Source: an uncultured Oscillospiraceae bacterium (GTDB taxonomy: Bacteria; Bacillota; Clostridia; Oscillospirales; Acutalibacteraceae). Taken from it: DNA of 23,895 nt. A program made the position numbers and the translations under genes. The DNA is taken from NCBI GenBank assembly GCA_902489595.1, contig CABUAS010000020.1:1-23895 (forward strand), written 5' to 3'. The notes under the pieces are model-generated. The model was not told the origin of the DNA. It ran no database searches and was given only the letters and a program-made list of their open reading frames with translations. Below are positions 13,193 to 21,464 of this stretch, piece by piece. Position 1 is the stretch's first letter. Each line of letters begins with the position of its first letter.

Positions 13193-15286
13193 TTACTTGT
13201 TGATGCAAACAACGTATCCGTCAAATGTGCCTGCGTAAATATTGCTGTCAGTTACAACAACTTTTCCAAGCACGGCTGAGCCGACAAACTGACTCTTTAC
13301 AAGTTCGCCGCTCTTTGCGTTTACTGTGTAAATACAGCCGTCATTTGCGCCGAAAATCAGATTATCACCATCAAGAACAGGAGTTGATTCAACTGTTTTT
13401 GAGCCTTTGCCCGAATACGGAGCCGTAAAAAGAATATTTTCACCTGTTTCAAAATTCCAAAGCACCTGCTTTGAATCAATGTCAAATGCAATAATGCCTT
13501 TGTTTACGGTAGGAATATAAGCAACGCCGTCATTAATCACAGGCTGAGCGCTTGATGCAAAAGAATAATCTTCAAAATCAGTTTTGCTTGTAATTTCTCC
13601 GCTTTCGGCATCAATAAGCATTACTGCATCTGAATCTGCCGCAAGAATTGTTTTATCATCAACTGCAATCGGTGTTGAACTTCTGAAACGCAAATCTTCA
13701 TCCTGATTTGCCCAAAGTTCTTTGCCGCTTGTTTTATCAAGTGCAGTAAGAGAATCCCAATGCGAACTGACAAGCAGTTTATTGCCTGCGATAACAAATT
13801 CGGCAGGTGAATTCTCGCCCTTATCCCTGCTGTTTGACCACAGAATTTCACCGTCATTTGCGCTTAAAGCGGTAACTATACGAGGCACACCTGCGTAAAC
13901 TATGCCGTCGTCAACACAAATTCCGCTGCTTGTGCCTACTGTATAACTTCCGAGAGGAGCATATGCAGTCCAAATTACATTACCGTTTAATTTATCAAGG
14001 CTGTAAACACTGCCGTTTGACTCCATTGCTATCAGGCTGTCATTATAAAAGCAGATATTGTTTTTTACTGAATTTTCACTCTTATGACACCATACAATTT
14101 CGCCGTTTTGCTGATTTATACAATAAATACCGCATTCGTGAGGATAATCATCATCAGCAGTTGCCGTATAGATATATTCACCGTCACTTACAGTATCGCA
14201 AAACAGAACATTGCCGTCAAGCTTTGTCTGCCATACGGTATTCTGCGGCTCTGAAGAAGCATTCAAATCATAATAAATCATTTCGGTATTAACAATACCG
14301 TTTGCAGACATATTGATAACTCTTGTACCGGCAGGAGATGAATCAATACCGCCGCTGTCGGGGCGTGGTGCGCTTATACTTACAACGCCGCAGTTTTCAT
14401 CGACATAATTGTAATGATAGTGACCGTACACCCAACCGATAAGATTATATTCCTTTAAATCAAGCTCACCAGCTGTTCCAAGTGAAATCACATAATCATC
14501 CGACTCGCACTTATTATGATTGAAAATTACAACCTTTTTGTCGGGGTCGGTATTTTCAAGGTCATTTTTAAGCCATTTCCAGCAGGCATTTTGATTATAA
14601 TCTGATTTATAATCTGCCCACCCTTTGAAAGGCGTTGCAACATAATGTGTTTTACCGACGTCGAACGAGTACCACGTAGGACCGTAAATGCTTTCAAACA
14701 GCGCCTCACCGTAATCACCCTTTACATAATCATGATTTCCTATTGTATAACGTACGGTGCATCCCATTGTCTCGGTATTCATATCCTTGATATGCCTTTT
14801 GAGTCCGTCTTCATAACAGATGTCACCTGTATGAATTAAAAATGCAGGATTTTTTTCTTTTATAATATCCTTAATTGCATCAAGCCACTCGCCTGTTCCC
14901 TTTTCGCCGATTTCAGTATCGGAAATCTGCAAAAAGCAATGGTCTTCCTTTGCTGTAAGTTCTGATTTTTCAAGTTTAAAGTCATAGCTTTCTGTATCTT
15001 TTTCAACAGGGATATAATAATCATCTGTCTGATAACCTGACGGAACGGTGATTGTGACAAAACGGCTTTTACGCCAGCCGTCAAGTTCAAATCTTCCTTT
15101 TTCGTCTGTTTTAACAACATTACAGCCATCTGTTACGCTGACGCCTGCAACGGGACTGCCGTTTTCCGTAACAGTACCCGAAAACGGACCTTTGTCTGTT
15201 GCAAGGAAGTAAATTCCTGTTGCTATTGCTCCGACTGCGATAACAGCACCAAGCCCACCGGCGATAATTTTAATAGCCTTTTTCAT
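13193..15286 (-). CDS. Membrane-anchored metallophosphoesterase fused to a PQQ-type beta-propeller
   Basis: This 697-aa protein has four parts. A signal anchor lies at about 5-28. A small beta-sandwich at about 34-105 (GTVTENGSPVAGVSV, DEKGRFELDG) is like the N-terminal domain of calcineurin-like phosphoesterases. The phosphoesterase domain at about 115-330 has TGDI (153-156), GNHDY (183-187), FNHNK (255-259) and GHYHY (288-292). From about 345 to the end, PQQ-type blades have repeated GxxxW strands (GEIVW, GNVIW, GEILW, GKELW, KQVLW). The first metal motif is SDTEIG, lacking the usual His of DxH. The start is the ATG at 15286 with GAAAGGTG upstream; a TTG at 15301 in the same frame is inside that site. 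It is the last gene of the operon, 35 bases after GH16. The substrate is unknown; it probably acts outside the membrane. Confidence 0.82.
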   Translation of the reverse strand: MKKAIKIIAGGLGAVIAVGAIATGIYFLATDKGPFSGTVTENGSPVAGVSVTDGCNVVKTDEKGRFELDGWRKSRFVTITVPSGYQTDDYYIPVEKDTESYDFKLEKSELTAKEDHCFLQISDTEIGEKGTGEWLDAIKDIIKEKNPAFLIHTGDICYEDGLKRHIKDMNTETMGCTVRYTIGNHDYVKGDYGEALFESIYGPTWYSFDVGKTHYVATPFKGWADYKSDYNQNACWKWLKNDLENTDPDKKVVIFNHNKCESDDYVISLGTAGELDLKEYNLIGWVYGHYHYNYVDENCGVVSISAPRPDSGGIDSSPAGTRVINMSANGIVNTEMIYYDLNASSEPQNTVWQTKLDGNVLFCDTVSDGEYIYTATADDDYPHECGIYCINQQNGEIVWCHKSENSVKNNICFYNDSLIAMESNGSVYSLDKLNGNVIWTAYAPLGSYTVGTSSGICVDDGIVYAGVPRIVTALSANDGEILWSNSRDKGENSPAEFVIAGNKLLVSSHWDSLTALDKTSGKELWANQDEDLRFRSSTPIAVDDKTILAADSDAVMLIDAESGEITSKTDFEDYSFASSAQPVINDGVAYIPTVNKGIIAFDIDSKQVLWNFETGENILFTAPYSGKGSKTVESTPVLDGDNLIFGANDGCIYTVNAKSGELVKSQFVGSAVLGKVVVTDSNIYAGTFDGYVVCINK

Positions 15287-15321
15287 TTTTTCACCTTTCA
15301 ATTTGTCTGTTGTATTATGTA

Positions 15322-16371
15322 TTAATTAGCGCCGTCAAGTTTACCCTTGAATTCATCATCCGACTGAATGAACTGCTCATAATTTTCATTCTGCCATACT
15401 TTTACGTAATCAATAAGAAAATCTTCGTTATCTTCATTATTATGACTGAACTGACCGATTTCCTTACCGTGAGGTCCCCAGCCATCGCCTGCATCAATTT
15501 CACAGGTAAGGCGAAGAAATTCAGGCACGCGTGACACATCGCCGCCGTCTGTTGCCCAGGTTGCCTTGCCGTCAATATAGAACACATAATATTCGGGAGT
15601 CCATTTAAGAGCAAAAGTGTGATAGCCGTCATATAAATCCTGCTCAAGCGCACCGATATAATCATCCACCTTACCCTTTAAGCCGTAACCGTCCCAAAGC
15701 AGTGCGTGACCCATTTCAGACTGAGGACTGTTTAAAAAAGCACTTTCGTAAATATCAATTTCCGTGCCGTCCTTACCCTGATTGCCTACCTTGCGCATAT
15801 TTGATGACTGAAGCCAGAACGCCGACCACATACCCTGCGATTTCGGCAGCTTTACACGGCATTCAAAGTAACCGAACGCCTGAGCAAAAAGAAGCTCATC
15901 GGCAGTACCCTTGTTGTTATTATTATCGCCTGAAACAATTCTTGTTTCAATACCCGATGTAAATCTGCCTGCTGACGGACAATCACCGTCACAGATATGA
16001 TTATCTTCATATCTTGAATGAATAACGGCATTGCCGTCTTTAACTTCTACCATATTATCGCACCACCAGCAAGCCTGCTCGGGTTTATCTTCATCATTGC
16101 TCGCCCAGCGGATTGCATGCGGTGATGTTGTCCATATTTCTTTATTGCCTGTATATTTTTCGCCGAAATTGATATTTTCGTTTAAAGCAGTGCCGTCAAA
16201 ATCATCTTCAAACACCATATACCAACCGTCTTCATTAAGCACAGGAACAGACAAATCCCAGCCCTTATTTTGCCAATCGGTATTATCCTCATCTTTTTTT
16301 GTGCAGCCGAACAATACAAGTGAACCTATAACAAGCAAAACTGCCAACGATACTGAAATTATTTTTTTCAT
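15322..16371 (-). CDS. GH16 family endo-glycosidase lipoprotein
   Basis: This 349-aa protein has a type II signal peptide: MKKIISVSLAVLLV, then the lipobox LFGC with Cys23, followed by a charged linker. A GH16 jelly roll runs from about 50 to 340. The active-site strand is GTEIDIYES, with the ExDxxE residues Glu204, Asp206 and Glu209. FEDDFDGTALNENI, FGYFECRVKLP and MWSAFWLQS are also typical. GH16 enzymes cut internal beta-1,3 or beta-1,4 bonds in glucans, galactans or host poly-LacNAc; the company of GH89, GH29 and GH20 favours a host-glycan endo-beta-galactosidase role, which is inference. It should be tethered to the outer face of the membrane. The ATG at 16371 lies four bases after the previous stop, with GAGGTGA overlapping the end of that gene. 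Confidence 0.88.
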   Translation of the reverse strand: MKKIISVSLAVLLVIGSLVLFGCTKKDEDNTDWQNKGWDLSVPVLNEDGWYMVFEDDFDGTALNENINFGEKYTGNKEIWTTSPHAIRWASNDEDKPEQACWWCDNMVEVKDGNAVIHSRYEDNHICDGDCPSAGRFTSGIETRIVSGDNNNNKGTADELLFAQAFGYFECRVKLPKSQGMWSAFWLQSSNMRKVGNQGKDGTEIDIYESAFLNSPQSEMGHALLWDGYGLKGKVDDYIGALEQDLYDGYHTFALKWTPEYYVFYIDGKATWATDGGDVSRVPEFLRLTCEIDAGDGWGPHGKEIGQFSHNNEDNEDFLIDYVKVWQNENYEQFIQSDDEFKGKLDGAN

Positions 16372-16375
16372 AATA

Positions 16376-17854
16376 TTATTTCACCTCACAGATTACCGTG
16401 TTGCTTTCTGCGCCCCATGAATCAATGGCGGTTACAGAAATATATTTTATGTTTTCGGGAAGCGTTGACGGGAGTCTCAGTTCTGCAGTATCCGACATAT
16501 TTTCAAGTCCCAAAACAAAATCGCTGAAATAAAGAAATTCTGTAAGTTTTTTCGGTGAGCCTTTTTCATAATCGTCATTATCAAATCTGATTTTGTCACC
16601 GTTTTCATTATAATGAACAATGTGATCATCGTAATCCACTTCATCAAACTCAACGGCATTGCGGTTTTCATCAAGAAACTGTAATTTGTAGGAATGAACA
16701 AAATCATCATCCGTTCCTGCTTTAAAGGTAACCATTTTCTGTGCATTGCCGTTAATATCCGTAATATCGGAAATTACTGCGTTTAAATTCTCATCAAGAA
16801 CAGGAGAGGCATTGCTGTTTGCCCTGCCGTCTGTATATTTTGCAAGGTTTTCACTGCTTCCGAACGGTGCATCAATCACCCAAGGCTCTTTGAGCGTTTT
16901 GCCTGTATTTGCCTCAAGCCTGTTAATAACAACCTTATCGCTGTCAATTTCCATATAAAGGCAGCCGGGAACAGCGTCGGCAATGGAATTGCCGTATGCG
17001 TCTTTAGGAACACTGCCGTTAAATTTGCCCTCTTCGAGTTCAATATAGTCAAGGCTCTGCGTTGAATATGCAGTGAATTCACCCTGCCAGATTGACCTTT
17101 CATCAATAAGTGAAAAATGAGAGTGACCCGAAATTGAAATAACCTGCGGATAATCTTTAAGAACTTTTGTAATGTCTGCATTGCCCCAACCGTCTGAGCC
17201 GTAAACCGTTTCCGACGGATTAATATGTGTAATAACAAAAATCGGCTTATCGGGAGCATCTGCAACTGCTTTGTCAAGTTCACCTCTTATCCAGTCTTCA
17301 TTCATATATGACTTATCATATGAGCCGTCCGATGAACTCCAGCAGATAAAATGATAACCGTTAATTACCTTGTGACTGTAAGGAAGTTCTCCTGTATATT
17401 TTGTAAATCTTTTCTGCATTTTTGCCGGAGTGGGAATTTCACGTGATTTTACAAAATAATCAAGCCAGTAATCGTGATTGCCGAGAATGTAAAGCGGAAT
17501 CGGCTGCTCGCTGTCTGCCATAACCTTATCGTAAATCTCTTTAAAAGTGCCCCACGCTTTTTTACCGCCTACATTGGTGAAATCACCGCCGATAATAAGA
17601 GCGTCCATCCCCTTTTCTTTAAGCATAGTAAGTGTTTTTTCAAAAGATTCATACTGATGCGTAGTTTTATCATCGGTATCAGGCAGCTGCAAATCGCTGA
17701 TAACGGCAACACGAAGCGGCGCACCGTTTGTTTCAACCTCGTATGTTTTCAATTCATCAGTCGTTTTTGCATAACCGAAATGCACGCCGAGCCCCGCACC
17801 GATTACTGCAATAACTGCTACTGCCGAAACAATAATTTTTCCTATTTTATTCAT
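16376..17854 (-). CDS. Membrane-anchored calcineurin-like metallophosphoesterase
   Basis: This 492-aa protein has an N-terminal signal anchor (about 5-26) and a phosphoesterase domain at about 46-260. Its metal motifs are SDLQLPD (53-59), GGDF (89-92), GNHDY (125-129), THINP and SGHSHF. The first motif has Gln where the classical DxH has His, as in the phosphoesterase at the operon's end. About 260-492 is a beta-rich region without a family I can name; its end reads like an Ig-like or fibronectin-type module (YISVTAIDSWGAESNTV). The start ATG at 17854 has AAGGGG eight bases upstream, overlapping the stop of the GH29 gene. It may remove phosphate or phosphodiester groups from the glycans handled by its neighbours; direct evidence is lacking. 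Confidence 0.85.
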   Translation of the reverse strand: MNKIGKIIVSAVAVIAVIGAGLGVHFGYAKTTDELKTYEVETNGAPLRVAVISDLQLPDTDDKTTHQYESFEKTLTMLKEKGMDALIIGGDFTNVGGKKAWGTFKEIYDKVMADSEQPIPLYILGNHDYWLDYFVKSREIPTPAKMQKRFTKYTGELPYSHKVINGYHFICWSSSDGSYDKSYMNEDWIRGELDKAVADAPDKPIFVITHINPSETVYGSDGWGNADITKVLKDYPQVISISGHSHFSLIDERSIWQGEFTAYSTQSLDYIELEEGKFNGSVPKDAYGNSIADAVPGCLYMEIDSDKVVINRLEANTGKTLKEPWVIDAPFGSSENLAKYTDGRANSNASPVLDENLNAVISDITDINGNAQKMVTFKAGTDDDFVHSYKLQFLDENRNAVEFDEVDYDDHIVHYNENGDKIRFDNDDYEKGSPKKLTEFLYFSDFVLGLENMSDTAELRLPSTLPENIKYISVTAIDSWGAESNTVICEVK

Positions 17855-17866
17855 AGTTCATACCCC

Positions 17867-19336
17867 TTATCTGAGTTCTATTTTAAAGCATATCGGCAAA
17901 TCCGTCTGCACTCTATCATCAAGGCTGATTGCCAGATACCTTTTATTTCTTTCAAATTTAAGTTTCTTGTCACTGCCGAGCAGTTTAATGCTGTTTATAA
18001 TCAAATCATCCTGAATCGTTTTCAGAGTTTTGATTCTTACAACATCGCCTTTTGACGGCTTCATCTGAAAGGCATAAATACAACCGTCTTTATAAGTAAA
18101 TCTGAAATCTTTTTCGGTGTAGCCTTTTTTCTTATTGTCCTGAAAAAAGCCTGCTTTAACATTTGTTTTGCCTTCGCCGAAAGTTTTCCACGCAGTTGTT
18201 TCATAAATCCCCTCTCCGTTTACATCAAACCATTTTCCGATTCCTTTCAGAACCGCTGTTTCTTCTTTTGTTATCGTGCCGTCAGGCTTAGGACCTACAT
18301 TCAGCAGCATCATACCGTTTTTGCTTACAATATCAATCAAATCACACACAATATGACCTACTGATTTAAATTTATTATTTTCGGTATAGCCCCACGAATT
18401 TTTTGCTATTGCAGTGCAGGTCTGCCACGGAACAGGCGAAATATCCTGTAATGCGCCGCGCTCAACATCAAAAGTAGCACAATTCGGCGGAAAAGCATTA
18501 TGCTTATAATTAATTGAAACCTCGTGCCCCCATTCCTCGGCACGGTTATAATAATATGCAGCAAATTTCTGCAAATAAGGCTTGAAAGCCTGATTATGTA
18601 TCCACCAGTCAAAATAAACAACCTTAGGCTGATACCTGTCTACAAACTCGCAGTTTCTGAGAAGCCAGTCCTTCATAAATTCTTCGGTTGGTGACTCTGC
18701 CCTTGCATCTGATGTTTTCATCATATATGAATGAAAGCTTTTGCTGTAATGCGCAGGGCCGTAGAAATCAGCATATTTTTCGTCATTGACATCACTGTCA
18801 AACGTTCTGCCCATATTCATAAAAAAGTAATGCTCTGCACGGTGGTTTGAAGCGCAGTACACAAGCCCCTGCTTTTCGCAGGCCTGCTTTATTTCGCCTG
18901 CCACATCACGGTGCGGACCCATTTCAACACTGTTCCAGCGGTTAAAATCCGTGTTAAACATTGCAAAGCCGTCGTGGTGCTCGGCAACGGGCATAACATA
19001 TTTTGCACCGCTTTCTTTAAACAGTGACGCCCATTCGTCTGCATCAAAATTTTCACCCTTAAACATCGGTATAAAATCCTTGTAGCCGAAGTCTTTATGT
19101 TTGCCATATGTTTTTATGTGATGATGATATTCACGCTGATTTTTATCATACATATTGCGTGAATACCATTCATTGCCGAAAGCGGGGACACTGTAAACAC
19201 CCCAGTGAATAAAAATTCCGAATTTGGCATCACGATACCATTTCGGCGTTTCGTGATGACTGAGCGACTGCCAGTTATCCTTGTACTTACCGTTTTCAAT
19301 TACAGAATCAATCTTCTGTAAATATTCATTCACCAT
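17867..19336 (-). CDS. GH29 alpha-L-fucosidase, cytoplasmic
   Basis: This 489-aa enzyme has a GH29 TIM barrel from about 28 to 365 and a beta-sandwich C-terminal domain. Recognisable motifs are KFGIFIHWGVYSVPAFGNEW (38-57), VAEHHDGFAMF (117-127), VVYFDWW (239-245) with the nucleophile Asp243, and GMMLLNVGPKPDGTI. The sequence around the nucleophile fits the broad-specificity GH29-A type, though subfamily is uncertain. Full family length is retained and there is no signal peptide, so it likely works on imported oligosaccharides, releasing L-fucose. The ATG at 19336 lies four bases after the GH89 stop, and its AAAAAGGTGA site contains that stop. No fucose catabolism genes are in the window. Confidence 0.94.
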   Translation of the reverse strand: MVNEYLQKIDSVIENGKYKDNWQSLSHHETPKWYRDAKFGIFIHWGVYSVPAFGNEWYSRNMYDKNQREYHHHIKTYGKHKDFGYKDFIPMFKGENFDADEWASLFKESGAKYVMPVAEHHDGFAMFNTDFNRWNSVEMGPHRDVAGEIKQACEKQGLVYCASNHRAEHYFFMNMGRTFDSDVNDEKYADFYGPAHYSKSFHSYMMKTSDARAESPTEEFMKDWLLRNCEFVDRYQPKVVYFDWWIHNQAFKPYLQKFAAYYYNRAEEWGHEVSINYKHNAFPPNCATFDVERGALQDISPVPWQTCTAIAKNSWGYTENNKFKSVGHIVCDLIDIVSKNGMMLLNVGPKPDGTITKEETAVLKGIGKWFDVNGEGIYETTAWKTFGEGKTNVKAGFFQDNKKKGYTEKDFRFTYKDGCIYAFQMKPSKGDVVRIKTLKTIQDDLIINSIKLLGSDKKLKFERNKRYLAISLDDRVQTDLPICFKIELR

Positions 19337-19340
19337 AATT

Positions 19341-21464
19341 TCACCTTTTTATGTATTTTTCAATCAGTTCATTTGCAAAAGGCACAACATTTTTATCAAC
19401 AGGGTAATCATATTCCTCATACTGCTTTGCCCAGTCCAGCTCAAATTCACCGATTTTTCTGCCTAAATCATATTTGAGATAATTCTCACGCTGCACATAG
19501 TTATTGCCGTTTTTTATTTTTAATTTTTTCTTTCGCTTAAGGCAGGAAACTGCCTCGTTATAAAACATATCCCAACGTGGATAATAATACTTCTTTATCA
19601 GTCCGCTCCACTCACGCCAGCTGTAATCATAAAGCGCCGATGTTGAGTCGTTGATATCACCCCAGAGTGTTATCAGCGTTCTTGCATTAAAATCAAAATA
19701 ACGCTTTTCTTCTTCATCCGACGCTAAATTCTGCGCATCGCAAACCCAGCGTGACAGGCACATTTCACTTCTGTAAGACGTTAAATTATCAATATCATTC
19801 AGAAGTGCTCTTTGCATATCCGCAATATTCTGAACGGCTGATATATCCTTTTTCTTATACGCCTTTGCAAATGCAAGCTGATTTGTGTAAAAACGGTTAC
19901 TGAGCATCTGCCTTGTCAGATCGCACAAATCATACTGATAACCGTCTGACTCTTTAAAATCATCGGCGGCAGAAGCAAATTCAAAAACTGCCTGTTCAAA
20001 CATATCCGTATCATAAAACACCTTTGCATAGCAGCAAGGTCCTGTCATAACGGGAATCATCTGTGGTCTTGATGCAAGCGTTGAACCGACCGCATTTTCC
20101 TCATAACCGTCACTTTTATAACAGGTTCTAAGCAATAAACCCCACGCGCGGCGTATTCTTTCATCATACCTGCCGTATCTTCTCGCAATATAATCGTTAA
20201 GCCACAAATTTAAAGGAATCGGTTTATCGGCGGTCAGCAATTCAAACTGAAGGTCATAAACAACAGGATTCTGCTCTATACCCTCCATAAACATACCCGT
20301 GCCGACAACGTTTGCACCTGCATTTTTCAGTTCATAATATCTATTTTTACAATGCAATTCCAGCTTGCCCTGCATTGCATTTTTACCGCCGAAATTATGA
20401 AGCATACCCGAAACAACGGGATAGCCCCACATATTGTCATTAGCAGGTGTTTTTGATGAATTCAAATCCAGAATAAGCAGCTTATCCTTATCAACTGCCT
20501 GAACAATATACTTTCTCATTGTCCACGCCTGCATTACCCAAACAGACTTACTGTCAAACTCGGTATAAAGACTGCTTATGGTTTTGCCGACTGCGTTAAG
20601 ATAACGCTTTGTTTTTTTCGGCGGAGTGCCCTCGTGAAACGGGTCGCAGGCAATATAATGATAACAGCCCATAAGCTCTTTGAGCTTTTTAAGATAAGTC
20701 ATTCCGTAAGTTTTAAAGAACGGGTCAAGCGGGTCAATCTGAGCCGTTTTCGGAAATCCGCACCAACCACGCTGCATAAGAATTTTTACTTTCGGGTATT
20801 TCTTTTTAAGTTCAACGGGAACATGACCCGAAAATCCCTGCTGAATCGGATACATTCCGAATTCGACATATCTGTTTAAAATCTTTCTGCCGAGTTCGAG
20901 ACGCTCATAAACATACTTTTCACTTTTCGGCGGAATGTAGCCCATAATATTCGTCATCAGCTGCCACGCCCAGAAAGCAGGACCTGAAACAGAACTCAGT
21001 GCATCTTCTTTAGAAAGACCGAGTTCAAGCAATGTTTCGTACAAAACAGCCTCACTACCCACCACGGCAAGCGGCATATTGATACCGTTCATTGCCATAA
21101 AGTCAATTTCTTTTTCCCAGCGCTCAAAATCCCACCAGCACATAGAATAATTAAGTGTGCAGTAGTTCATATACACTCTGAATTTCTGATGAATTATCTT
21201 TTTATATTCGCCGCTGAACATTACTAATTTATCAATATTAATTTTTCTGTTGCCGCACCACGAAAGCTGAACATTGCAGTATTTTTTAAGATAGCAATAT
21301 ATACCATGAAATGCCGAAACATAATTATTTGCAGTAATATTCACAACGCCGTTCTGAGCAGTAACAGCAAAATAATCGGTGCTGCTGCCATTCAGTTTTA
21401 CATTAAAACTATTTTCAAATTCAGGCAGATTCCTTTTCAAAAATCCGCTTATTACATTATCCAT
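19341..21464 (-). CDS. GH89 alpha-N-acetylglucosaminidase, cytoplasmic
   Basis: This 707-aa enzyme has the three-part NAGLU layout: an N-terminal small domain (about 1-85), a TIM barrel (about 95-430) and an all-helical C-terminal domain. Barrel landmarks are YCTLNYSMCWWDFERWEKEI (101-120), FSGHVP, DPFHEGTPP with Glu278, and GTGMFMEGIEQNPVVYDL with Glu394; these match the acid/base and nucleophile glutamates of the family. It removes terminal alpha-linked GlcNAc, found as alpha-1,4-GlcNAc caps on gastric-type mucin O-glycans and in heparan sulfate. No signal peptide is present, unlike the secreted clostridial enzymes, so it probably acts on imported oligosaccharides. The start ATG at 21464 overlaps the preceding gene by 13 bases, with GAGGGG upstream. 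Confidence 0.94.
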   Translation of the reverse strand: MDNVISGFLKRNLPEFENSFNVKLNGSSTDYFAVTAQNGVVNITANNYVSAFHGIYCYLKKYCNVQLSWCGNRKINIDKLVMFSGEYKKIIHQKFRVYMNYCTLNYSMCWWDFERWEKEIDFMAMNGINMPLAVVGSEAVLYETLLELGLSKEDALSSVSGPAFWAWQLMTNIMGYIPPKSEKYVYERLELGRKILNRYVEFGMYPIQQGFSGHVPVELKKKYPKVKILMQRGWCGFPKTAQIDPLDPFFKTYGMTYLKKLKELMGCYHYIACDPFHEGTPPKKTKRYLNAVGKTISSLYTEFDSKSVWVMQAWTMRKYIVQAVDKDKLLILDLNSSKTPANDNMWGYPVVSGMLHNFGGKNAMQGKLELHCKNRYYELKNAGANVVGTGMFMEGIEQNPVVYDLQFELLTADKPIPLNLWLNDYIARRYGRYDERIRRAWGLLLRTCYKSDGYEENAVGSTLASRPQMIPVMTGPCCYAKVFYDTDMFEQAVFEFASAADDFKESDGYQYDLCDLTRQMLSNRFYTNQLAFAKAYKKKDISAVQNIADMQRALLNDIDNLTSYRSEMCLSRWVCDAQNLASDEEEKRYFDFNARTLITLWGDINDSTSALYDYSWREWSGLIKKYYYPRWDMFYNEAVSCLKRKKKLKIKNGNNYVQRENYLKYDLGRKIGEFELDWAKQYEEYDYPVDKNVVPFANELIEKYIKR

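Noticed and set aside
15287..15301. TTG start for the phosphoesterase-propeller gene
   Set aside because: The five extra codons are the ribosome binding site itself (GAAAGGTG); the ATG at 15286 is the natural start.
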